Assembly (NCBI GenBank): GCA_016935195.1
Contig: JAFGRL010000184.1
Coordinates: 1 to 64,000, forward strand
Reading direction: 5' to 3'
Source of the DNA: Sedimentisphaerales bacterium
GTDB taxonomy: Bacteria; Planctomycetota; Phycisphaerae; Sedimentisphaerales; Anaerobacaceae
DNA length: 64,000 nt
Positions 17,690-26,400 of the stretch are shown here, piece by piece (position 1 is the first letter of the stretch; each line of letters opens with the position of its first letter). Made by a program: the position numbers and the translations under genes. Under the pieces are notes generated by a model. That model ran no database searches. It had not been told where the DNA came from and saw nothing but the letters and a program-made list of their open reading frames with translations.

Positions 17690-19283
17690 GTTCCATTACC
17701 TCGAATCTGCTTGAACAATCCTGTGTGACTCTGCAAACTTCCTCAAGTGTAGTTTCACCAGCCAGGGCTTTTCGCAGGCCGTCTTCTCGCAAAGTGCTCA
17801 TACCCTTTTCGATAGCAATTTCTTTAATAACTTGTGACGTGCTTCGCTTTGCTATTAGTTCTTTTATATCGTCATCGATCACTAAGAGCTCAAAGAGCCC
17901 CGTTCTTCCCAAGTATCCTGTGTTAAGACAGGTTTCGCAACCGGCTCCTTTGTAGAACTGTGTCGGCGTGGTCGGTATTGTTCCATTTGTGTTCAACGAA
18001 GAGAGTATTTCCTGGTCCGGTTCGTGCAGCCTCTTGCAGTCTGGGCAGATAATCCGTGAAAGCCTCTGCGCCATAACTGCCACGACTGATGAGGAAATCA
18101 GGTAAGGTTCCACACCCATATCTATCAGACGGGTCATCGCTGAAGCTGAATCGTTCGTGTGCAGAGTGCTTAGAACTAAATGACCTGTCAAAGAAGCCTG
18201 GATTGCGATTTGGGCAGTCTCGACATCACGAATTTCTCCTATCATAATTACATCAGGGTCCTGCCTTAGGATGTGACGAAGACAATTGGCAAACTTAAGA
18301 TTAATTTTCGGTTTAACCTGCATCTGGCCAACGCCTGGTAGTTCATACTCAATGGGATCTTCAACCGTAAGGATATTTCTTTCTTCGCAGTTAAGTTCAT
18401 TAATCGCTGCGTAGAGTGTCGTTGTCTTACCGCTACCGGTAGGGCCGGTGATAAGGATTATACCGTGCGCTGATCTAATCACATTTCTAAAGCGGCGGAG
18501 TACTTCCGGACAAAATCCTATATCATCCAAATCCAGTTCACCGCTTCCTTTGTTCAGTAACCTAAGTACTATGCGTTCACCGCCCAGTGTCGGAATCACC
18601 GAAACTCGAATATCTACGAACTCCTGGCCAATTTTTACACGGCTTTTGCCATCCTGTGGCAATCTTCGTTCAGCGATGTTGAGATTTGCCATGATCTTAA
18701 GTCGTGACAGTAGCGCTGCCGTCTGCTGCTTTGGCAAACTAAGCACTTCGTGCAACACGCCATCAATCCGAAAACGTATTCGCATCTCGCTTTCGTACGG
18801 TTCCATGTGAATATCACTTGCCCGACTGTGAAGCGCCTGAAAGAAAATCTTGTTAACTAATTTTATCACCGGTGCCTTATTGGCGATGCTAAGCAGGTCT
18901 TCAGCCTGGCCGTGAATAAAAGCTGAATCATTAGATTCGCTTTCAGTTTCCGGTAGTTCCCACACGTCGGAATCTTCGTAATCGCTATTTGAAGCGGCAC
19001 TGTGATAATAGCACCGACTTATGGCTTGCTCTATTGCGGATGTGGGGCAAATAACGCGTATGCAAGCTTGGCCGAGGATACTCAAAATAGCATCATACGC
19101 TTCTACGTTAAGTGGGTCAGCCAACGCTATCGCAATTTGGCCATTATCCAGTGTGATTGGGATGGCGCACTGCCGTTTTAGAAACTCAAGCGGAAGATTT
19201 TTTACGAGTTCCGGATTCAACTGCTGTGGCGATATGGTTTTCAAACGCATTTCGCCTGGCTGTTTTGTCATTTGTTCACTCAT
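17676..19283 (-). CDS. gspE: T2SS motor ATPase GspE
   Basis: A 535-residue hexameric ATPase that powers pseudopilus assembly. An N1E domain (about 20-95) is followed by the RecA-like core with Walker A GPTGSGKT at 280-287, Asp boxes, Walker B-like DPDVIMIGEIRD at 342-353 and the His box TGHLVLSTLHTN near 367-377. A zinc-binding tetracysteine is present (C413, C416, C449, C452), as in true GspE. ATG overlaps the gspD stop by 4 bp. Confidence 0.97.
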   Translation of the reverse strand: MSEQMTKQPGEMRLKTISPQQLNPELVKNLPLEFLKRQCAIPITLDNGQIAIALADPLNVEAYDAILSILGQACIRVICPTSAIEQAISRCYYHSAASNSDYEDSDVWELPETESESNDSAFIHGQAEDLLSIANKAPVIKLVNKIFFQALHSRASDIHMEPYESEMRIRFRIDGVLHEVLSLPKQQTAALLSRLKIMANLNIAERRLPQDGKSRVKIGQEFVDIRVSVIPTLGGERIVLRLLNKGSGELDLDDIGFCPEVLRRFRNVIRSAHGIILITGPTGSGKTTTLYAAINELNCEERNILTVEDPIEYELPGVGQMQVKPKINLKFANCLRHILRQDPDVIMIGEIRDVETAQIAIQASLTGHLVLSTLHTNDSASAMTRLIDMGVEPYLISSSVVAVMAQRLSRIICPDCKRLHEPDQEILSSLNTNGTIPTTPTQFYKGAGCETCLNTGYLGRTGLFELLVIDDDIKELIAKRSTSQVIKEIAIEKGMSTLREDGLRKALAGETTLEEVCRVTQDCSSRFEVMERVRS

Positions 19284-21559
19284 TTTTGCACCGACTTTTG
19301 GTCACCTTCCGGCCGATTAAGTGCCATTGAACTGTTGCTGCTGTCCTCTGTTTTTCCGAGCTCATCCAGTGCAGGCTCTACTTCTTTTTTCTTTTGTTCG
19401 GTTATTTGGTCTAAGTCTGCTTGGCTGCTCATAACATATGGTGTTATGAATATAAGCAGGTTTGTCTTTTGCAGTCGGTCTCTCTGGAATCTAAACAAGC
19501 CACCAACCAGTGGAAGATCGCCCACCAGGGGAATCTTTTTCTCGATGCTAACTTTGTCATCTCGAATAAGGCCACCGATTACAATAGTGGAGCCGCTGTT
19601 CATCGAAACAACTGTCTGCGCCTGCCGCTTGGCTGTCGTAGGCGTATTGACCGAAGTCCCCGTGACACCTTCAATGAGTTTTGTAAACTCGCTGTCAACT
19701 TCAAGTCTCACAAGTCCGTTTTGACTAATGTGTGGTGTTATCTCCAGGCTAATGCCAACATCCTTGTAATCGAAAGTATCGATCACAGTAGGCGTAATGA
19801 AATCTGTTGTTTCGGTAATTCTGGATTCCACGACGAACGGGATGTTTTCACCCACTATTATTTTCGCCTTATTGTGATTGGAAGTTAAGATATGTGGCGT
19901 CGACAGGATGTTTACACCTGATGTCTTTTCTAAAGCGTGCAGTATTGTCCCAATTCTGACATTTGAGCCCAACCCTTTCCATGAGCCAACAGCCAAACCT
20001 TCAAGGTCTCCATTAGCGAAATCAACTCTTGGGCCGAAATTGGTCGCACCGAAGAATCTGACACTGCCTGCGACGGCTTCATCAAGTGTGGCCCAGTCGA
20101 TACCTATTTCCTTCAGGCTATCCTCGCTAACCTCCATTATGAGCATTTCAACCAGAACCTGCTCGCGAACGATATCGAGCTTTTCTACGATCTGAGCTAT
20201 GACTTCATAGTCCTGCGCCGAAGCAGTGATAATCAATGCGTTTGTGCCTTCGTCTGCAGTAACCTGAACATTCTGTGCTGATTCAAGTGCACCTGCGATA
20301 CTCAGATTTGCCACCGCACCGGCAAGTGATTCGGCTACATCTTTGGCTTGTGCGTTCTTTAGGTACACAACGTGAACATTATGCGATTGGCTCGGTCGCT
20401 GGACATCAAGATCTATTATCAGTCTTTTTATTGCATAAGTATCCCGAGCATTAGCGACGATAATAAGGGAATTAGTTCTCAAATCAGGCAGAATTTTTGT
20501 CTCTGTGTCGGTCTGTGGTACTTTGGGCCCACGTTTAATCTTTGAAGAGCCAAGCTTGCTTTTTTCCATAATGCGTGTTATCTGCTCGCTTAGCACTTGC
20601 GCAGAAGCATGCTCTAACCCAACTACGGTAACCTGTTCCTCAGAACTCACTACGTCAAATTCCTGAATAATCTTGGCAACATGATGGATGCTTGAAGATG
20701 TATCTGTAATCAAAATCGAATTCGTTCTCGGATAAGTCGCCATGTATGCGCCAGTACTCAGAAGTGGTTTAATGATGTGACTTACCTCTTTTGCGTCAGC
20801 ATGCCTCAACGGAATAATCTGAGTGAGAATAGAATCACTCCGTAGGATCTCTGAGGGATTATTGCCAACTCGTACCTGTAGATTGTGCTTGGTCGCCTCT
20901 GCTCTTGGTATTATTTTTACCAGGTCCCCGGCAGGGACGGCTGCATACCCTTTCACTTCAAGAATTGATTCTAGGACTCCATATATCTCACGAAGAGGTA
21001 TCTTCGTAGGAGACATCACTGTGACGGAGCCGTTGACTTTGTCGTCAACGACAAAATTAACCCCGGTTATTTCACCGATGGTTTTGAGCACAACCCGAAT
21101 ATCCACTTGGTCAAAATTTATGGATACAAGCTGATCAGCCATACTTGGTTTATCGAGCACGGGCAGCTTCGTAGTTGCCTGGGGAGATGTCTGTTTTTGA
21201 GTGGGCGCACTGGTTTTGGTCGTAGTTAGGGGCTCTTTGCTGGGCGCCTCAGGGGCTGTAGAAAGAACCGGAGATGTCTGTTCGTTCTCTATAGGCAGGC
21301 TCGCACTGGCTTGCCTTAGCTGCTCAGTGCGTTTTGCGGCGATACCTTCGGCCCGCAGCATGTTGTTGAGCCCGATACTCGGATTAGGATAAAGTTCTTG
21401 AGTTGCTTGGGTAGCAGGGTGCAGCTGATGATCTGTCGCTGTGCCAAAGTCTGACTGACAGCCCGCAAGATTGATGAAAAGTATGTATGTAAGACAAAGA
21501 AAAGTCTTTAAAAGCATGTTTACTTTTTGGCTGTTTGTGACCAAATCGTTTGTTGTCAT
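19280..21559 (-). CDS. gspD: T2SS outer-membrane secretin GspD
   Basis: A 759-residue secretin. The N terminus has a hydrophobic segment ending in INLAGC, a lipobox, so the protein is probably a self-piloting lipoprotein; ATG 21559 with AGGTAA upstream is the better-supported start. A Pro/Thr-rich linker (about 75-150) precedes N0 (INFDQVDIRVVLKTIGEITG), N1-N3 repeats and the secretin domain (QVLVEMLIMEVSED, then VGSWKGLG and VVSMNSGSTIVIGGLIRDD). A Ser/Asp-rich tail follows. It forms the outer-membrane pore of the system. Confidence 0.95.
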   Translation of the reverse strand: MTTNDLVTNSQKVNMLLKTFLCLTYILFINLAGCQSDFGTATDHQLHPATQATQELYPNPSIGLNNMLRAEGIAAKRTEQLRQASASLPIENEQTSPVLSTAPEAPSKEPLTTTKTSAPTQKQTSPQATTKLPVLDKPSMADQLVSINFDQVDIRVVLKTIGEITGVNFVVDDKVNGSVTVMSPTKIPLREIYGVLESILEVKGYAAVPAGDLVKIIPRAEATKHNLQVRVGNNPSEILRSDSILTQIIPLRHADAKEVSHIIKPLLSTGAYMATYPRTNSILITDTSSSIHHVAKIIQEFDVVSSEEQVTVVGLEHASAQVLSEQITRIMEKSKLGSSKIKRGPKVPQTDTETKILPDLRTNSLIIVANARDTYAIKRLIIDLDVQRPSQSHNVHVVYLKNAQAKDVAESLAGAVANLSIAGALESAQNVQVTADEGTNALIITASAQDYEVIAQIVEKLDIVREQVLVEMLIMEVSEDSLKEIGIDWATLDEAVAGSVRFFGATNFGPRVDFANGDLEGLAVGSWKGLGSNVRIGTILHALEKTSGVNILSTPHILTSNHNKAKIIVGENIPFVVESRITETTDFITPTVIDTFDYKDVGISLEITPHISQNGLVRLEVDSEFTKLIEGVTGTSVNTPTTAKRQAQTVVSMNSGSTIVIGGLIRDDKVSIEKKIPLVGDLPLVGGLFRFQRDRLQKTNLLIFITPYVMSSQADLDQITEQKKKEVEPALDELGKTEDSSNSSMALNRPEGDQKSVQK

Positions 21560-21603
21560 TGGTATTACCTACTGGCACAGATTCCACTAATTTTCCAAAT
21601 AGT

Positions 21604-22626
21604 TTATTGCAAATTAAACGAGAACCTCATAGTCTTATCGTTTCGCAATATCTCTATGTCCATATTTGCTCGAGACCTTGCTTTCTTAAAAACTTGGTAA
21701 GCCTTCTGTTTGCTGGTCAATCGGTGACCATTAACTACTCGAAGAACATCGCCGTTTCTTAAACCAAGGTCTTGTGCTGCTTGCAAGTTATCCAAACTTG
21801 TTAACCGTAGTCCTTCCACTTCACCATCGATGATACAAGGTGTAATGACGGCCTCATTCAATATTTTTTCCGCACATTTGAGTTTTGTTTTTACCTCGGC
21901 CACGCTCGTTTCGATCGATGTATGATTTTCTGCGGCATCACTTACTTCAGCAGAAGTTTCAAACGAAAGTAGTGGGGTATTACTTTCGTTCGAGTCGGTC
22001 AACTGAGTCGTATTAAGCTTCAGCGTTTCTCTTCTCCCATCATAGAGCAGGACTATGGCATCTTTCTCTATCGCTTCAATCCGAGCACCGGCAACTGTTT
22101 GGCCGATCTTGTACACGTCGATGAAATCGGATTTTGGGTCCTTTATGATAGATCTTGCAACTGCTGGGTCCCCGGCGATTGTCCCCAGCAATATCAACGC
22201 TAAACACTCTGAAGCCGGGGTCTCAAAGCCGAATGACTTTGCTATTGACTCCCAATTACCACAGTCTATTATTTCATCGGCGGTGACAAACGGATTTCTC
22301 TCTACGATTTCTGTGTCGTATATAAGCACTGAATCTGGTTGGCCGACTGTCACAACTGAGTCGTTGTTGAGTTCGCCCCGTGCTGCGGTTGGGGTCAGAC
22401 TTTTTTCAATGTGCTTTGGCAATAGCACAGTTCTGACGGTCACTAATCCGAGCACAATGACAAGTGCTAATTTATTTAAATATAAGATGTTACGGGAGTA
22501 CAACTTGTGCATCCTTTCCTTGTCCAAACGCATATTCTGCACCTCAAAATCTATCGTCTGACCACTTACTTGACTTAAGCTGGAAAATGTCAGATTAAGC
22601 CTTGCGGGAACAGTCTTTGTGCCCAT
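21604..22626 (-). CDS. gspC: T2SS coupling protein GspC with PDZ domain
   Basis: A 340-residue bitopic protein. The single membrane helix is at about residues 50-68. A homology region follows (LLGTIAGDPAVARSII, then VYKIGQTVAGARIEAI), which binds the N0 domain of GspD. A C-terminal PDZ domain covers about 250-338 (LRLTSLDNLQAAQDLGLRNGD, typical). GspC links the inner platform to the secretin and often helps select cargo. A gap of 81 bp separates it from the upstream CPBP protease gene, with no evident promoter or terminator. Confidence 0.88.
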   Translation of the reverse strand: MGTKTVPARLNLTFSSLSQVSGQTIDFEVQNMRLDKERMHKLYSRNILYLNKLALVIVLGLVTVRTVLLPKHIEKSLTPTAARGELNNDSVVTVGQPDSVLIYDTEIVERNPFVTADEIIDCGNWESIAKSFGFETPASECLALILLGTIAGDPAVARSIIKDPKSDFIDVYKIGQTVAGARIEAIEKDAIVLLYDGRRETLKLNTTQLTDSNESNTPLLSFETSAEVSDAAENHTSIETSVAEVKTKLKCAEKILNEAVITPCIIDGEVEGLRLTSLDNLQAAQDLGLRNGDVLRVVNGHRLTSKQKAYQVFKKARSRANMDIEILRNDKTMRFSFNLQ

Positions 22627-22706
22627 TTTTTCTTAAAGGTTATTATAGGGCTATGGTCTCGAAATTAGATAGCCTTGCACCACAATAAAAGGCCTGTTAT
22701 GCGTGG

Positions 22707-23459
22707 TTAGGTAAGCGTTGCCAACATCACAAAATAACACGTGTTTGATAGCCCATGAAACAAGATCGGTGCCAATAGAGATTTGGTCCGAATAAAAAGC
22801 CAGCCGAAAATCAGACCAGGTAAAAAAGTCAGTACTGATGTTATTGTTCCGTGCACAATGACGTGAGCAACTGCAAAAACCGCAGCTGATAACACTATGC
22901 TTGTCCACGGCTGCAGCCTGCGTTTGGAGGGCATTATAGTGGTTCTCAATCTTAGAATGTTATTTTGTACATAGCCCCTGAAAAATACTTCTTCAGCTAC
23001 TGCAACATACATGAACTGATATAATATCAACTGAATCCATTCTTGATTTTTAGGTATCACAGCCTGTAAAGGTAATTGGAAACCATATAATTTTAGCAAC
23101 CACAGACCACAAAACACGGGCGGGAGAATGATAATACTGGTCCAGCCGATTATTTTGAGTGCAGACAGAACTTGCCCTGTGCTGAAACCTATGTCAGGAA
23201 GCTTTCTCTTTTTAATCATGGTAGGGATTGTCCCCGCAGCCACTAAGATGCCAGGGGACAGAAGCCATGTCCATCTGAAAGGGGAACCTTGAGCCAACAA
23301 CTTAATTACCAATGTGGCAACAATTGTTATCAGAACGGTTTCAATTAGCAAAGGTGTGTCGAACTGGCTCGGTCTGTTTCCGACCAGTTGAACAGACTCA
23401 ATCGTCGGCGATATACAGACAGCGTCTGGCTGGGCAAATAGATAATCTTTTTTTAACAT
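22707..23459 (-). CDS. CPBP glutamic intramembrane protease, putative sorting protease
   Basis: A 250-residue, about 8-helix CPBP (CAAX protease/bacteriocin-processing) family protein with all catalytic motifs intact: E156-E157-x-x-x-R161 (EEVFFR), H199 (AVAHV) and H235-x-x-x-N239 (HGLSN). These are type II CAAX prenyl protease or myxosortase-type glutamic proteases. Its ATG overlaps the stop codon of the upstream 1349-residue surface protein by 7 bp, so the two are translationally coupled. That protein ends in a Gly-rich-Cys-helix-Arg tail of the kind processed by CPBP-family sorting proteases. gspC follows. I infer that it processes the neighbour's tail. An unrelated immunity or maturation role is possible. 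Confidence 0.85.
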   Translation of the reverse strand: MLKKDYLFAQPDAVCISPTIESVQLVGNRPSQFDTPLLIETVLITIVATLVIKLLAQGSPFRWTWLLSPGILVAAGTIPTMIKKRKLPDIGFSTGQVLSALKIIGWTSIIILPPVFCGLWLLKLYGFQLPLQAVIPKNQEWIQLILYQFMYVAVAEEVFFRGYVQNNILRLRTTIMPSKRRLQPWTSIVLSAAVFAVAHVIVHGTITSVLTFLPGLIFGWLFIRTKSLLAPILFHGLSNTCYFVMLATLT

Positions 23460-26400
23460 ATATTTTCTTTAATAGCCCGAATTCTTCTTCTCCTGGCATC
23501 CCGCCGTTTCAGAACTGCTATTACAAGAGCCAATCCAATATAAGGCAGTGCGAATTCCAGTATATTACCTTGGGGATTGCCAGAGACCGAGCAACCTCCA
23601 CCACCACCACTGCTAGCTGCGGCGGCAATGCCACCAACAAAAAACTGCGTGAAGTGCGTTGTTTTGAAACGCAGAGCACACAAGGTTGGGGAGATTACTA
23701 CGTTTTCAACGTCGGTTATCCCCTGTTGGCTAAGAGCACAGGTTAGTGGATTATACCAGTACACGGAAACTAAGTTGTCAGAGCTGTGAACCTCATATGG
23801 TATCGTAATCGTAACGGGCTCGGTAAAATCTATCCCGCTGGGACCGAACTCATATAGTGTGCTAAGATGCTCGACAGTGAGTTTCTGCGGATTTTGTACT
23901 TCTGAGATAGTAATCTTTACATCACAGGCATATGCTCCTGCAGGCACAGTGACCGATACGTCACCTGCACCGCTTATAGCTGCCGGATCGGTCCCAACAA
24001 TTGCGCCTGACGAAGCGGAGACAACCTCAGATGCCAGCAAGTCAGAGGCCGTGAAGGTACTTCCAGCATAGTAAATATCCCCGGTTATGTTCCTGCCGTC
24101 GGTCCATACCAAGTACGGATGGCCATACATATCTGTCGCCATTGCCGGTTCAGCCTGGTTAGCATTGGTGCCGTTATCACCTACGAAGATATTTGTTTGA
24201 GAGCTGGAGCCTATTTCAACGAAGTACAGATCTGTGTCTGCGTTGCGCTTGTCCTGCCAACAAGTAAATACTCTCAGACCGTTTCCAGTACTGCCTGTAG
24301 TAATAATGGCCGGGGCAACCTGATCTGCGCCAGAACTGTCATCGATAATGCTGCTGCCGCTTAAGGATGTCGCAGGCAAACCACTCGAAGATGCGTAATA
24401 TATATCGCTGTTGCCGGCGGTGTCGTCGACCCACAGGAAATGCAAAACAGAGCCTGCAGCCTCGGTAGCAATCGCGGGAGACGACTGATTACCAGCCTCA
24501 CTTACTATGGGTACGTTTGTCCACGGACCGTTATTTGAGGCGGCTGCGTAAACGTCCTGTGAACCACCTCTGTTATCTGTCCATAAAACGTAAATCGTGT
24601 TATCGGTGTCTGCAGCAATAACAGGGGCGCTCTGGTCGGAACTGTCTGAGGTTATTCGTGAAACTGTCTTAGTCAGAAAACCGTTGGTTGAAGAGGCTAT
24701 ATATATATCTTGATTACCATGACGGTTGTCTTCCCAGGCGACATATACGCTGCTCGGAGACAAGCCGTCAACAGCTATAGCGGGATTGGTCTGGTGGTCA
24801 TTTGAATCGCTGACTTTTGTCTCTGTTGACCAGTTTATTCCATCAGTCGAGGTTGATATGTAAATATCCCAGTTTCCATGTCTGTTATCCTGCCATGCAA
24901 CATACAGCTTGTCCTCAGCATCCAAAGCAACCACTGCATTGCACTGATCAGCGCTACTGTTTGTTAGCTTAATACTGCTGCCAAAATAGTTTTCTCCTGC
25001 GACAAGCATGCTGACATATACGTCTCTATCCCCTGTCGGCCCTGCATGCCAGGTTACCCAGATATTTCCCCTCCTGTCACAGACGGTTTGAGCTTTTCCG
25101 CTGCTCAGATTAAGCAAGTCTGAACTCACGTGTCTATTTTCGCTAAACTCACGCATCACGGTGCTAAAGGAATAGACATGCTGGGTCATCACATTTCCAA
25201 CAAGGTCTGTGGCATCCACCTTAATGGTTATCGCCTGGTCGAAGTCAAACAATTCATTGGGTTGGTAGACAAATACATAATCGGCTGTAGTGCCGGTTCT
25301 GCGGCAACTACCATATTGGCTGGCATAGTGATCCGTATCGCCTGTGTAAATAGTGTTGTTGTTAAGTTTAATCGTTACGGAACTGTTATCTATACGTTCT
25401 CCGGCATCAACAACATGTAAAAGTACCAAGTTATCTCGAAGAACCTGTACCGCATCTGCCGCTGGCGAACAATTCGTAACGCTGGGAGCTGTTTGGTCCG
25501 GCTGCTCGGCAGCAAAGCTTGCCGTGACGGATTTATCTGCATTCATAGTTATTGAGGTAGGATTGCTACCTCCGGATAAGTCGCCCGCCCAGCTTATAAA
25601 GAGGTATCCTAAATCAGGGACCGCCTGTAAAGTTACGGTTTCGCCATCATTGTAGTTGGTGCTACTAGGCGTTTTAGTTACCGTGCCGTTGACTGCTGTT
25701 ATATTTAGGGTGTATGTTTCGGCAATAGGGTCATCAAAGCCCTTGTCTGCGGCACTGATGGTTATCGTAATAGTCTCAAAATCCTGTGCCTGACCATCGC
25801 TGGCATAAAATGTGGCCTGGTGCGTTCCCACCTGGTCTTGGCTGGGTGTCCAGCTGAAAGTTTGCCCTGAGAACGCTGCACCACTTGGCAAACCTTGGGC
25901 AGAGTATGTGATTGTATCTCCATCTGCATCTGTTGCGGTTACTTGAAAAGTCAAAAGAGTATTCTCGAGTCCCGATTGATTTCCGATACTCTGCATTACC
26001 GGAGCGCTGTTGCTTGATTGACCTGCGGCATACTCGTACGCGCCAAGATCAAAGCCTGCGCCTTGTGGTCTCGCAGCCCTTTCAATATCAACAGCAGGAG
26101 CCGACAGGCTGCTACCTGCATCTATTGCAGGACTTCCTTGTTTATGGCGTAGATTGAGACTTTGACTATTCTGCCACTGAACAAAAAGGTCGTCCCAGTT
26201 GTAGTTATCAAGATCCAAATTGTGGTCTTGCTCAATCCCTCCACCACCACTCCAAGAATGCGCCATGTTATTTCTAATAATGCAATTCTCAGGATAACCA
26301 AAACCATTATTGACAAAAGTTATAGTTGGAGGGTCACTATCATTGCTATCATGAAGATTCATCACAATATTATTTAATACCTTGACTCCATTGGGATCAT

